40,210 nt of DNA from NCBI GenBank assembly GCA_000416315.1, contig ASZI01000253.1, forward strand, positions 1-40,210. The letters are read 5' to 3'. Positions 8,604 through 18,376 of the stretch are shown one piece after another. The notes under the pieces are model-generated. The model did not search any database, was not told the DNA's origin, and saw only the letters and a program-made list of their open reading frames with translations. Position numbers and translations under genes: made by a program. The stretch comes from Osedax symbiont Rs2 (GTDB lineage Bacteria > Pseudomonadota > Gammaproteobacteria > Pseudomonadales > Balneatricaceae). Position 1 is the first letter of the stretch. The number at the start of each line of letters is the position of its first letter.

Positions 8604-9233
8604 CTAAGACTGAATCAGATTATAGCTGATTCCTTTTGCAACAGCTTCCGCTCTATTTTTAGCTTCTAGCTTTTTATAAATATTACGGATGTGATATCGT
8701 ACTCCATCAACTGATAAAAATACTTTCTCTGAAATTGCTTTATAAGATAGGCCTGAAGCTAATTCTGATAATATATCTTTTTCCATCTCTGATAACTCTT
8801 TTTCAAAAGATTCTTTCTTTTGAAAAGATGAAATTACTTTACGAGCAATATTTGGACTCATAGGTGACCCTCCATTTACAGCAATTTTTATTGCTTCTAT
8901 AAGCTCAGATGGGGATGTCTTTTTTAATAGATAGCCTACAGCTCCATTTCTTAATGCTGTAAATATCTTATCATTTTCGTCATGCATTGTCACCATCAGG
9001 GTAATTATATCAGGGTACTTTTCTTTAATTACTCTTACTCCTTCTGTGCCATGCATACCAGGAAGCTCAATGTCTAGTAGCAAGACATCACTTTTCCCTA
9101 ATTGATTACCAGAAAGAGCGTCTTCACAATTACTGTATGATGAAACCACACATAATTCAGACTCAAAGTCGAGGATGGTTTCCCAGCCTTCACGCATGTA
9201 CTTATTATCTTCTATGATAGAAATTTTAATCAT
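8604..9233 (-). CDS. NarL/FixJ-type response regulator
   Basis: A 209-residue two-domain transcription factor. The receiver domain (1-125) has the acidic pair at E8-D9, the phosphoacceptor D54 in LLLDIELPG, and a Lys-Lys-Thr segment near 105. A LuxR-type helix-turn-helix (about 143-205) is clear from LSEMEKDILSELASG and the recognition-helix region VDGVRYHIRNIYKKL. It lies 49 bases after the 974-residue sensor kinase, its likely partner. It is a paralogue of the regulator at 14374-15015: both share MREGW near residue 13-20 and the unusual segment NGGSPMSPNIARK (NEGGSPMTPNIARK in the other). The gene is last in the cluster, before a strong terminator. Confidence 0.93.
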   Translation of the reverse strand: MIKISIIEDNKYMREGWETILDFESELCVVSSYSNCEDALSGNQLGKSDVLLLDIELPGMHGTEGVRVIKEKYPDIITLMVTMHDENDKIFTALRNGAVGYLLKKTSPSELIEAIKIAVNGGSPMSPNIARKVISSFQKKESFEKELSEMEKDILSELASGLSYKAISEKVFLSVDGVRYHIRNIYKKLEAKNRAEAVAKGISYNLIQS

Positions 9234-9282
9234 TCTATAATCAACAACATTTTTTATTAAAAGTAACTACCCGAACAGGCAG

Positions 9283-12207
9283 TTATATAGGAATTATAAA
9301 CTTCCATTTTGTACCCTTATTAACATCAGATTCTAAAGTATGAAGAGCGTTCATTTTCTTTACACGATATATGATGTTTGCAATACCATTTCCCTTCTTA
9401 CGATTTTCTTCCTTGAATCCTATTCCATCATCTTCAACAAATAAAAGTAATCTATTACTCTGTTTTGTGAGTACAATTTTAGAATTTTTTGCATAAGAAT
9501 GTCTTACTATATTTGTCACGACTTCTTTATAAATCAACCAGATATTTTGTCTTAAATTAAGAGTATTAATTTTACATGCCGACTCATCAATATCTATTAC
9601 ATATTCTATGTTTTTACTTTCCAGCATTTCTGCTGCATAGCGTTTACATTTTGCTATGAAAGCATCCCAATCATCATTTTGAGGATCTATAGCCCATATT
9701 ATATCATTTATCTTTTCTTTAGCTTCTAACGCACTTTCGTCTATTCTTCGAAGATAGAGGCTATGTGATTCAGATGTATCTGTCTCACGTTTTGCAGCTT
9801 CACTGAAGAAACTAATACTGCTTAACGTTGCACTTAAATCATCATGTAAGTCTCTGGCGATTCTATTCCTGGTTTCCTCTTCTCTCAACAAATAAAACAT
9901 TCTGTACCGGAATAATGAATAAATTGCTATTACAATAAATAAAATTATGATTGCAGTAAAATACCATGTTTTATAAAATGCGGGTTTTATATAGAAAGAA
10001 ATAGCCTTTGAGTAAGTTGAAATTTCGCCAATATTATTAGAAGCTCTTAGTTGAAACCTATAGTCACCTGGAGCTAAACCTGAAAAATTTATACTTCTTC
10101 TCTTATTTACTGGAATCCAGTTTTCACTAAGTCCCGAAAGTTTATATTCCAGTATAAATTTTTCTGAATTAATAAAATTGAGATATGAAAAATCAAACTG
10201 TATAAAATCTTTTTTATCATGAATTACCAAGTCATCATGATTTAGAAGATTTAAAATATCTCCATCTACATTCATTCCATGTACAATAATATTACTTGGA
10301 ATGTAAGTTTCCTTCACTTTTATAGGATTGAACTTCACAAATCCATGAACACCTCCAAAATACATGTTTTCTTTTGAGTCTTGAAAATATGCACCTCCAT
10401 TAAATTCATTGCTTAACAACCCATCAGAAATAGAATAATTAATAAAAATTCCAATTTCAGGATCAAATTTAGAAATACCAGCATTGGTACTTAACCAAAG
10501 CTTTTGATTTTTGTCCTCTAGAATGCCATATACTACATCGCTCGGTAACCCATCTTTTACTGAATAGACTTTAAACGTCTCTGTTTGTTTATCGAAAGAA
10601 TATAGCCCTGAATAGGTACCTAACCATATTCTTCTTTTCCTATCTACATGGATAGCTTGTATTCTTTCAGGATTCCTAACTAAACTATTTGAATAAGAAT
10701 TATATTTCTTAAATACCTGATTTTCTCTATTAAAAAGAACCAATCCATTTGCAAAAGTTCCCAGCAAATACTCGTTATTTTTTAGTTCTTCGATAGCTAG
10801 AATACGATCTCCTTGTAGGTATTTAGGAGCATAGCTCAACTCCAATACTTTATCATCAGAGATTACATTAAGCCCTTTATATGAACCTGCTATTATATCT
10901 TCATTTTTATCTACTTCTAAACTCAGAATGCTTTCATCTGACAAATTATCAATATTCTTGACTGTCTCTAAGTAGTTTTGGTTATTAATTTTCATTAACC
11001 CAGAACCATCTGTCGCTACCCAAATTTGATCTTTTAAATCTTTTTCAATGGCAACAATACTTTCATTCTCAAAAACATTAATAGCTTTAAAAGATGATGA
11101 AACAGGGTCAAAATTAAACAACCCTTGTTGTTCTGTACCTATCAAAATATTTCCATTATTGAGTTCATTAAAAGATAGAATAACGTCTGAGGAAAGTTGA
11201 TCATTAGTGTTCTCTTTTGAATAACTATTAAACTGATATCGATAATTAAAGTAATTACTGAAACCCGAATTATTGGTTCCTATCCAAATTATCCCATTCG
11301 AATCTTTAAATAATGTTCTAATGCTATTACTTTGAAGCTGATTAGCTTGCTGAGTCGAGGCTTTAAAGTGTTTAATTATTCTACCATCTCTTTCTGTAAG
11401 AAATAACCCTTGAGAATCTGTAGCAATCCAAACTTTTCCATCATCATCGATTTCAATAGAAGCTATTTCTATGGATGAGATTATGCTATTAAATGTATCA
11501 ACTTTTTTTGAAGAGAAGTCATAAATCAACACACCTTTAGTTTTTGTCCCAATCAAAAATTTTTCATCGATGAAGTGCTCGATACTCCTGATTTCTTCCT
11601 CTTGAAAAATATACTCTACTTCATTTGAACCATAAGCTGCCATACCACTTGAAGTAGCTAATAATATTTTGTCATTTGTAGTTTGAATTTCCCATATAGT
11701 GGATGTTATTTCTAACTCTTTTTTTAATATCCTCTCTGATATATCAAAACTGAAGAAACCTCTATTGCGAGTTCCTATCAACAGGATATTATTTGAAATT
11801 TCAAGGCTCGTTATATTTGTTTCCAACTCACAGTTATTCGAAATAACAAGAGCACATAGCTTAGTAAAGCTGTTTGATGAAGGATCTAAACGGTCTACTC
11901 CACCGCCGTCAGTACCGACCCAAATAAATCCGTTTTTATCTCTCACTAGTGAACGAACTGATCTATTGCTCAGAGAATTGGAGTCTTCGAATGAGGGATA
12001 AAAAGTTACAAAATTATCCGAATCGAAACGATTTAGACCATCACGTGTTCCAATCCAAATATATCCTAACTCATCTTCTAGAAATGAATAAACTGTAGAT
12101 TGTGAAAGACCATCTTGCAATGAATAATTCTTAAAACCAAAAGAAACATCCTGAGCTTGTATGCCTGTAATCAGAAAACATAAAATGCCCAACAAAGATA
12201 GACGCAT
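9283..12207 (-). CDS. Propeller-sensor histidine kinase (Reg_prop, Y_Y_Y, HisKA_3)
   Basis: A 974-residue membrane kinase. A signal peptide (1-18, ending GIQAQ) leads to many two-component propeller repeats of the form xIWIGTxxxGL (about 25-640), forming a periplasmic beta-propeller pair. A Y_Y_Y immunoglobulin-like domain (about 670-735), one membrane helix (about 748-766), a HisKA_3 dimerisation domain with H788 in RDLHDDLS, and a HATPase domain with DDGIGF and GNGIANI follow. Its last 195 residues align without gaps to those of the kinase at 12300-14273, about 60 percent identical by hand count, although the sensor halves are unrelated. This layout is common in Bacteroidota, where such sensors often respond to glycans; the ligand here is unknown. 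The likely partner is the regulator directly downstream. Confidence 0.93.
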   Translation of the reverse strand: MRLSLLGILCFLITGIQAQDVSFGFKNYSLQDGLSQSTVYSFLEDELGYIWIGTRDGLNRFDSDNFVTFYPSFEDSNSLSNRSVRSLVRDKNGFIWVGTDGGGVDRLDPSSNSFTKLCALVISNNCELETNITSLEISNNILLIGTRNRGFFSFDISERILKKELEITSTIWEIQTTNDKILLATSSGMAAYGSNEVEYIFQEEEIRSIEHFIDEKFLIGTKTKGVLIYDFSSKKVDTFNSIISSIEIASIEIDDDGKVWIATDSQGLFLTERDGRIIKHFKASTQQANQLQSNSIRTLFKDSNGIIWIGTNNSGFSNYFNYRYQFNSYSKENTNDQLSSDVILSFNELNNGNILIGTEQQGLFNFDPVSSSFKAINVFENESIVAIEKDLKDQIWVATDGSGLMKINNQNYLETVKNIDNLSDESILSLEVDKNEDIIAGSYKGLNVISDDKVLELSYAPKYLQGDRILAIEELKNNEYLLGTFANGLVLFNRENQVFKKYNSYSNSLVRNPERIQAIHVDRKRRIWLGTYSGLYSFDKQTETFKVYSVKDGLPSDVVYGILEDKNQKLWLSTNAGISKFDPEIGIFINYSISDGLLSNEFNGGAYFQDSKENMYFGGVHGFVKFNPIKVKETYIPSNIIVHGMNVDGDILNLLNHDDLVIHDKKDFIQFDFSYLNFINSEKFILEYKLSGLSENWIPVNKRRSINFSGLAPGDYRFQLRASNNIGEISTYSKAISFYIKPAFYKTWYFTAIIILFIVIAIYSLFRYRMFYLLREEETRNRIARDLHDDLSATLSSISFFSEAAKRETDTSESHSLYLRRIDESALEAKEKINDIIWAIDPQNDDWDAFIAKCKRYAAEMLESKNIEYVIDIDESACKINTLNLRQNIWLIYKEVVTNIVRHSYAKNSKIVLTKQSNRLLLFVEDDGIGFKEENRKKGNGIANIIYRVKKMNALHTLESDVNKGTKWKFIIPI

Positions 12208-12299
12208 ATTTTTTGGTGCTTATACCATCAATTTAAAACTATTCAATACGTATGGAAAATCTAGCTAATTAATCTCTTTAAAAGGATTAGAAAAATGAA

Positions 12300-14273
12300 T
12301 CAAGAATCGAATTCAATTTTCCATTCTGTTCCTTTTTCCTTTTCAGTACTGAGAGTTACGGAAGCTTTTAATTTCTCGGCTCTGAATCTAATATTTGAAA
12401 GACCATTACCTGAATTAATTTTTGGGTCTTCTATTCCAATACCATCATCACTAACCATCATTACAAAATTACCAGAATCCTTGTTAATATGAATCTTGGC
12501 ATTTCTAGCTTTAGAATGTCTTACAATATTAGTAATCATTTCTTTAAAAATAAGCCATATATCTTGCCTTAATTTTATATCTAAAGGTACTTTTATACTT
12601 ACATCTATATCAATTTTATAGTCAATTTCTTTACTTTCAAACATTTCAGCGGCATATCTTTTACACTTAGTTAAGAATGTTCTCCAGTCATCGTTTTCAG
12701 GTTCAATAGCCCATATTATATCATTTATTTTCTCTTTTGCTTCGATTGCACTTTCATCAATTCTTCGAAGAAATTTACCGGGCTTTTCTAAGTATGCATA
12801 TTCTCTTTTAGCTGCTTCACTGAAAAAGCTAATACTACTCAATGTTGCACTTAAGTCATCGTGAAGATCTCTAGCAATTTTGTTACGAGTTCGTTCCTCT
12901 TTCAATAGATAATAGATTCTATATCTATAGATTACATACATTGTTAAAAATATCAGAACTATGATTATTAAAACATTTCGGGTTTTAACAGTATCCAATT
13001 CTGAATAAGCATTATCTATTTCCTGATTTTTAGCTCTAATTTGGAATCTTACTTTTGTAATTGAATTCTCTATTTCTTCGGCTCTTTTTTCAATAATAGC
13101 TTTTTGATCAATCACTTGAACAATTAACTCATAGGCTTCTTTGAACTTACCCATGCTTTCTAAAATCTTTCCTTTTAGCTGATAAGCATCTATAGTTAAT
13201 AAGTTGGGCTGCATCCTTGAAGCGAGGTCAATTGCATTATCAATCATAGAAAGTGCATTCAAATTATCTTTTTTAGCAAAGAAAGTTGATGCTTTTAGTA
13301 TATAGAATTGCACTCGTGCTGGTAGTTGTAACCTGTTCAAATCAAAGCCTTCCATAATTTCTATTACGGATTCTACTTTTTCTAATTCATCGATTTCATT
13401 ATAAGATTGGGCTAAAAAGAGGTACGTAGTAAAATCTTTTCTTGGCGAGTTCTTTTCTAATTCAACAGCATCTTCAAATTTATCAATTGCGGCAGACAGA
13501 TTACCTTGTAACTTTTCTAAAGTTCCCAGGCTCTTTTTAATAGAAACCTTTCTAGATAAAGCTAGATTATCTGAGTCTTCGCATTCCAAAAGAATAGCCT
13601 TAGCCTTTTCAATCTCATTATTAGTTCTGTATGCATTACTGATTCTTAAATAGGTATTGCAACGAGAAGTTATATCAGTTTCAGTGTCTAAAAGTTGTTC
13701 ATATTGAGCAATAGCAATTTCGGTTGCCCCTACTCTCATATAAAGGTTTGCTAGCCTCTCTATAATAAAATTTTCTTGAAATGATTTTATTTGAGTTTCT
13801 TTTAAAAGATCTGCAGCGGCTAAAAGTTCTTCCTCAGCTTTTATAAACTCATTATTTCTAGTATACAGATTAGAAAGAGCTATTTTCAAACTTATGATCT
13901 GTTCTTCATCATTAACATTTTGGAAATAATCCATACTTCTTTCAGCAAATATAATAGCTGAATCTGGTCTTGGTCTCTCCCAGTATCGTGATAAAATTAA
14001 ATTATGAAATGCTTGTCTTCTGTCCTTGTCGACTTCATCAAGTTGAAGAACTAAATCTGCAATTTCTGGAAGTATTCGTGGATTTGTTCTAAAAGATTGG
14101 AGAGCATATTGGTAATATAAACTTACCAGAGAGTCTTGGTTCGTTATAGTTGAAATTGAGGATTTAAAATCTTCAATTGTCTGAGTTTGAGGCGGCTCTC
14201 TGCTAACTCTTTGTTGCGCATAAATTTCAAATGTTATGAAGCAAAGAATTATACCAACTATAAATCTAACCAT
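12300..14273 (-). CDS. TPR-sensor histidine kinase (HisKA_3)
   Basis: A 657-residue kinase with a signal peptide (1-19, ending EIYAQ) and a periplasmic alpha-helical region of tetratricopeptide-like repeats (about 45-400; for example the repeat pairs IAIAQYEQLL and LSAAIDKFEDAV). A coiled coil (about 395-430), one membrane helix (433-450) and a NarL-type kinase core follow. The phosphoacceptor is H471 in RDLHDDLS; the ATP-binding boxes are DDGIG and GNGLSNI. The kinase core and the juxtamembrane linker match those of the 974-residue kinase, so the pair seems to have arisen by core duplication with replacement of the sensor. It stands 100 bases after the response regulator at 14374-15015 and 92 bases before the next kinase gene. 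Which regulator it phosphorylates cannot be told. Confidence 0.92.
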   Translation of the reverse strand: MVRFIVGIILCFITFEIYAQQRVSREPPQTQTIEDFKSSISTITNQDSLVSLYYQYALQSFRTNPRILPEIADLVLQLDEVDKDRRQAFHNLILSRYWERPRPDSAIIFAERSMDYFQNVNDEEQIISLKIALSNLYTRNNEFIKAEEELLAAADLLKETQIKSFQENFIIERLANLYMRVGATEIAIAQYEQLLDTETDITSRCNTYLRISNAYRTNNEIEKAKAILLECEDSDNLALSRKVSIKKSLGTLEKLQGNLSAAIDKFEDAVELEKNSPRKDFTTYLFLAQSYNEIDELEKVESVIEIMEGFDLNRLQLPARVQFYILKASTFFAKKDNLNALSMIDNAIDLASRMQPNLLTIDAYQLKGKILESMGKFKEAYELIVQVIDQKAIIEKRAEEIENSITKVRFQIRAKNQEIDNAYSELDTVKTRNVLIIIVLIFLTMYVIYRYRIYYLLKEERTRNKIARDLHDDLSATLSSISFFSEAAKREYAYLEKPGKFLRRIDESAIEAKEKINDIIWAIEPENDDWRTFLTKCKRYAAEMFESKEIDYKIDIDVSIKVPLDIKLRQDIWLIFKEMITNIVRHSKARNAKIHINKDSGNFVMMVSDDGIGIEDPKINSGNGLSNIRFRAEKLKASVTLSTEKEKGTEWKIEFDS

Positions 14274-14373
14274 ACAAATATGTCCCTAAAACCTTCCTAA
14301 AATTTTTTCTTTCAAAAGAATAATAAAAGGAATCGAATATTACAGATTAGAATTTAAGCATTGATAGATAGTC

Positions 14374-15015
14374 CTATACAGCAATTAAATTTCTACTTAA
14401 TCCTTTAGAAACGGCTTCTGATCTAGAGTGAACTTGCAATTTTTTATAAATACTGCGTATGTGATGACGAACACCATCTACAGATAAAAAAACTTTTTTT
14501 CCTATTTCAGCATACGACCTGCCAGTAGCAAGTTCTTGAAGGATTTCTAATTCACGACCTGTTAATGCATCTTCTTTAGGAAGTGCCTTAATATGAAATG
14601 TTTGAATAATCTTTCTAGCAATATTTGGTGTCATCGGGGACCCCCCTTCGTTAGCCTGTCGAATAGCTATAACAAGATCTTCAGGTGACGTTTTCTTAAG
14701 CAAATAACCAACAGCGCCGGCTTTTAGAGCATTAAATATATTTTCATCATCGTCAAAAATTGTTGCCATTATGACTTCAGCTTTTAACCCTTCTTTCTTA
14801 AGTTTTTGAACACCTTCGATACCAGTAATTCCTGGAAGATCAATGTCCATGATTATGATATCACAAGTTTGAAATTTCTTTGAATCCCATGCATCTTCAA
14901 AAGATTCAAAACTTCCAACAACACACATATCATCTTCAATATCTAAGAAAGCTTCCCATCCCTCTCTCATGTATGGATTGTCTTCAACAATGCCTATTCT
15001 TATAATTTTTCCCAT
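14374..15015 (-). CDS. NarL/FixJ-type response regulator
   Basis: A 213-residue receiver plus LuxR helix-turn-helix protein. The acidic pair is E11-D12, the phosphoacceptor D57 lies in IIMDIDLPG, and KKTSPEDL near 108 supplies the conserved Lys. The DNA-binding domain (about 148-208) starts LTGRELEILQELATG and contains VDGVRHHIRSIYKKL. It sits between a propeller kinase upstream (gap 70 bases) and the TPR kinase downstream (gap 100 bases), so it may serve either or both. It is clearly paralogous to the regulator at 8604-9233, including the recognition helix, so the two may bind related DNA sites. Confidence 0.93.
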   Translation of the reverse strand: MGKIIRIGIVEDNPYMREGWEAFLDIEDDMCVVGSFESFEDAWDSKKFQTCDIIIMDIDLPGITGIEGVQKLKKEGLKAEVIMATIFDDDENIFNALKAGAVGYLLKKTSPEDLVIAIRQANEGGSPMTPNIARKIIQTFHIKALPKEDALTGRELEILQELATGRSYAEIGKKVFLSVDGVRHHIRSIYKKLQVHSRSEAVSKGLSRNLIAV

Positions 15016-15085
15016 AAGGTGCTCTTTATAATTTTAAACAACATAATGATTTAAAGGCTCTGTATCCCTGCATAATGATGTGGTT

Positions 15086-17923
15086 TTAAATACGAATCTG
15101 AATATTCCAGAAAGTTCCTTGTTCTTTATTACTCTCTAATTCAACTTCGCCGTTAATTGCATGGATTCTTTTTGCGATACTTTGAATTCCATTCCCTTTT
15201 TCTATAGTCTCAATATCAAACCCTTTTCCATTATCCTTAATAAGGATTAAAAGCTTTTTATTTACCTCTTTAAAACGAACTAGCACATAATCTGCTTCTG
15301 AATGTTTAGTTATGTTCGTGAGAATTTCTTTGAAAATAAGCCAGAGGTTTTTCCTAACATCCATTTTCATTTCACCAGGGATACTTTGATCCATTTCAAG
15401 TGAGTATTGAATATTCTGAGATTCAAAAATATCGGAAGCATAGCGCCGACATTTTGTTAAGAAATTATTCCAATCATCATGCTCGGGATTTATGGTCCAT
15501 ACAATATCACTAATTTTCTCTTTTGCTTCGTCTGCACTTTTTTGAATCAGTCCTAAAAACCTATTCTGTTTAGCTATATCAGTACTTGCATTAATAGCCT
15601 TTGCGAAGTTGCTAATACCTATCAATGTTCCTGAAAGATCATCGTGTAGATCATCCGCTATTCTATTGCGAACTTGATGGACTTTAAGTATTTGATTAAC
15701 ACGAATTGTATACATCAAATACAATATTCCTATTATAAAACCTGTATAGATTAAGTAAGCCCACCAAGTTCGATACCAAGGTGGTAAAACGGTAAAAGAA
15801 AAAGTGCTTATAGCTCCTTCTACATCAAATACATTCTTACTCTTAACCATGAAGGTATATGTCCCTTCGGGAATATTAGTATAATCCTTTTGTGATTCTA
15901 AACTCCAAGGGCTCCAAGATTCTTCAAATCCTTCTAAACGAACGGAAAACAAATTTCTTTTAGGTTCGATGAAACTAGCTGCAGCAAAAGTAAAACGAAG
16001 CTCATTTTCATTATAATTTATAATTAATGGTTCCTTAAGCTCATGAAAACCACCATATACTAAAGAATCATTTCTAATGAATACACGGGTAACATTAGTC
16101 TTGAACTTCTTTATATAGTCCCAATCTTGATTTGGTAATGTATATAAACCATTAGCACCCCCAAAATGAATAACATCTTCAGAACATCTTATAATGTTAA
16201 TAGGTTCTTGTTCTCCAATTTGTTGATAGGGTGAAGCTTTTAAATGAAAAACAGAATCATTATCAATATCCAACTTATGGATACTTCTATCGTACTGAAA
16301 CCAAAATTGGCCGTTCCCACATTCTTGTATTCTGTAGATTTGCTTACTTTCATTTTTATTATCTAAGACAATTCTTTTCCTAATAAATTGATCTAAACCC
16401 TCATCGTATCTATATAATCCATTATCTGTACCTACAAAAAGTCCTTTATTAGTAGCAACAATTGTTCGTATCTCTGTAGATTTATCAATATTCAGACTAT
16501 AAGTTTGTTGGACTTGAGAACTTTGATCAATTCTCAAGATTTCATTGTCACTTGTAGTTATCCAAAGATTATCTCCAAAAAACTCAAGGTTTCTTCCTGC
16601 ACCATCTGTTTTTATCGATTTCTCATTAACTTTTTCCCAAAATGAATTGTAAGTTTTCTTGACCAACTCATTTTCTGCCGTAAGATATATTTCGTAATGA
16701 TCTAGATTTTTAATCCCTTTTAAGTCGAAATAAGCTCCCTTCCTATCTATTAAATCTAAGTTTGATGAAGAACGATCTAATCTATAAAGTCCGTTAACTG
16801 AATTAATAATCAAATTTTCTTCAATCTCATCTAATGAATAAACTCTATCGCTTGAAATCATGGAGATTGAATCATGACTGATTTTGTATAACCCATTTGT
16901 TCCTCCCAAAAAAACCTCTTTATCCAATATCTCTAAAGCAGAAGTGTTTACGGAAGTTTTCTTTTTAATTGGATTATATAAAGAAACTTTTGAGATGCCC
17001 TGATCATGGGTAACCCATAAATTCCTTTCAGAATCTAAATAGGCATTATAAGTTTGGTTAGATGGAAGACCATCACTCTTTGATATAGTTGAGTACGTTT
17101 CATTATCAATATTAGCTATAATTAGTCCGTGGTTAATTGTAACAAATAAGATTTCAGAATTAGAAAGTGTTATTGATCTATAGATCCATTTATCTTTTAA
17201 AAATTTTTGGAGTGGTCCCGAATATTCTTCGAATCTATTATTAATTAACACCTCTAGACCATTATTTCTCGTACCAAAAACAATCTTATCTCCTAATTTT
17301 GATGCTGTATAAAGTTCTTTGGTATCAAAATGTGAATCTTCTATATGTGATAAAGTTTTTCCCTTTATTTCAGCAAGCCCTTTTCCTATTAATCTTACAA
17401 AAATTCTATCTCCTGCTTTTACTAGCTGCCCAAACTTGCTATCGCTTTGAATAATATCAACTTCACTTCCATCAAATACATAAATGAAATCACTGGATTG
17501 AAAATAAACTAATCCTTCATTTTCCTGAATCCTTCTAACTATCGATCTTTGTTTAAGGCTGTCAGGTACTTTATCATTTAGATTGATAGAGATTCTTTGA
17601 TTTAATCTATTGCTAGTCATATAACCAAAACTCTTTTCTGTACCAAAGTACAAATCACCATCTGAACTACTTAATAACGAATAGAGAATAGTCTTATCAG
17701 AAACATGAGTATTACCCCATTTTATTCCGTCAAACCAAAATAAGCCTTCATTATTTCCAAAATACATAACCCCACTAGAATCTTGGGTTACAGCCCAGTT
17801 TTGTCTAAAACCTTTATAATCTTCAGGGCTATAATTAGTAATAAAAAAGCTCCCTTGACAATATATAGGCAAGGAAGCTCCAAATAAAATAACTACTGAA
17901 AGATATTTTAGTTTCTTATTCAT
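15086..17923 (-). CDS. Propeller-sensor histidine kinase (Y_Y_Y, HisKA_3)
   Basis: A 945-residue sensor kinase with a signal peptide (1-22, ending IYCQG), a periplasmic propeller region (about 30-620), a Y_Y_Y domain (about 645-710), a membrane helix (about 720-738), a HisKA_3 domain with H760 in DDLHDDLSG, and a HATPase domain with DNGKGF and GNGIQSI. Its core is related to but clearly more divergent than the cores of the two kinases downstream; all three share the block DDWxxFxxKCxRYA after the dimerisation helices. Its ATG overlaps the stop of the 127-residue gene by four bases (ATGA), so the two proteins are translationally coupled. The likely regulator is the 213-residue protein 70 bases downstream. 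Confidence 0.92.
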   Translation of the reverse strand: MNKKLKYLSVVILFGASLPIYCQGSFFITNYSPEDYKGFRQNWAVTQDSSGVMYFGNNEGLFWFDGIKWGNTHVSDKTILYSLLSSSDGDLYFGTEKSFGYMTSNRLNQRISINLNDKVPDSLKQRSIVRRIQENEGLVYFQSSDFIYVFDGSEVDIIQSDSKFGQLVKAGDRIFVRLIGKGLAEIKGKTLSHIEDSHFDTKELYTASKLGDKIVFGTRNNGLEVLINNRFEEYSGPLQKFLKDKWIYRSITLSNSEILFVTINHGLIIANIDNETYSTISKSDGLPSNQTYNAYLDSERNLWVTHDQGISKVSLYNPIKKKTSVNTSALEILDKEVFLGGTNGLYKISHDSISMISSDRVYSLDEIEENLIINSVNGLYRLDRSSSNLDLIDRKGAYFDLKGIKNLDHYEIYLTAENELVKKTYNSFWEKVNEKSIKTDGAGRNLEFFGDNLWITTSDNEILRIDQSSQVQQTYSLNIDKSTEIRTIVATNKGLFVGTDNGLYRYDEGLDQFIRKRIVLDNKNESKQIYRIQECGNGQFWFQYDRSIHKLDIDNDSVFHLKASPYQQIGEQEPINIIRCSEDVIHFGGANGLYTLPNQDWDYIKKFKTNVTRVFIRNDSLVYGGFHELKEPLIINYNENELRFTFAAASFIEPKRNLFSVRLEGFEESWSPWSLESQKDYTNIPEGTYTFMVKSKNVFDVEGAISTFSFTVLPPWYRTWWAYLIYTGFIIGILYLMYTIRVNQILKVHQVRNRIADDLHDDLSGTLIGISNFAKAINASTDIAKQNRFLGLIQKSADEAKEKISDIVWTINPEHDDWNNFLTKCRRYASDIFESQNIQYSLEMDQSIPGEMKMDVRKNLWLIFKEILTNITKHSEADYVLVRFKEVNKKLLILIKDNGKGFDIETIEKGNGIQSIAKRIHAINGEVELESNKEQGTFWNIQIRI

Positions 17924-18303
17924 CCACCTCCACCAGGGTGTCCGACATTAGGATCAACATCTACAAATTGGCTTCCATCTTTGTAATGAATAATCAATGT
18001 AAAATCATTTCCTTTTCGTTTTACTTCAATATGGTGAGGAGCTCTACCCATACTTTTACCAAACGCATATTTAAAGCCTTCATCTTTAGTGTTATTTGGT
18101 AACTTATCTAGCTCTATAATTACTTTTACTTCTTTATTAACATCATAATTTACAAATTCTAATGTATCGGGTTTAGTAGAACTACCATCCTTTCCGAGTT
18201 CTGATTCACCATTTGGTCCAATTCCATCCCTTGATCCTCCGTCTATTTCTGCATATATATTAATTCCTTGGTTCAGGTCGTTTTTGAAAATTGGTTTTGA
18301 CAT
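17920..18303 (-). CDS. Unrecognised 127-residue protein coupled to a sensor kinase
   Basis: I do not recognise a family. The protein has no signal peptide, membrane segment or cysteine, so it should be cytosolic unless exported by another route. The first third is Gly/Asp/Ser-rich and probably loop (GGSRDGIGPNGE at 22-33). The rest alternates charged and hydrophobic residues as in beta strands (KEVKVIIELD near 57-66, IEVKRKGNDFTLIIHYKDG near 92-110) and ends in HPGGGG. It starts with ATG at 18303, and its stop overlaps the start of the 945-residue kinase by four bases. This coupling, and its place as first gene of the kinase cluster, suggests it works with the kinase, for example as a modulator. 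That is inference only. Confidence 0.75.
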   Translation of the reverse strand: MSKPIFKNDLNQGINIYAEIDGGSRDGIGPNGESELGKDGSSTKPDTLEFVNYDVNKEVKVIIELDKLPNNTKDEGFKYAFGKSMGRAPHHIEVKRKGNDFTLIIHYKDGSQFVDVDPNVGHPGGGG

Positions 18304-18354
18304 GTTTAGCTATTAATTAAGGTTGATTCATCTTAATGAAAATAAATAATTAAA

Positions 18355-18376
18355 TAACTACATAATTATGCAGTTA
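18355..18376. other. Inverted repeat between lipoprotein gene and kinase cluster
   Basis: TAACTACATAA followed by TTATGCAGTTA forms a near-perfect 22-base palindrome (one mismatched pair). It includes the stop codon of the lipoprotein gene. On the minus strand it is followed by a T-rich stretch, so it may be a weak terminator; its symmetry and position upstream of the 127-residue gene would also suit an operator. The sequence alone does not decide. Confidence 0.35.

Noticed and set aside
17920-18303. Idea that the Gly-Gly end of the 127-residue protein marks a ubiquitin-like modifier
   Set aside because: No E1-, E2- or JAB-like gene lies nearby and the tail is four Gly rather than a processed diglycine; not supported.
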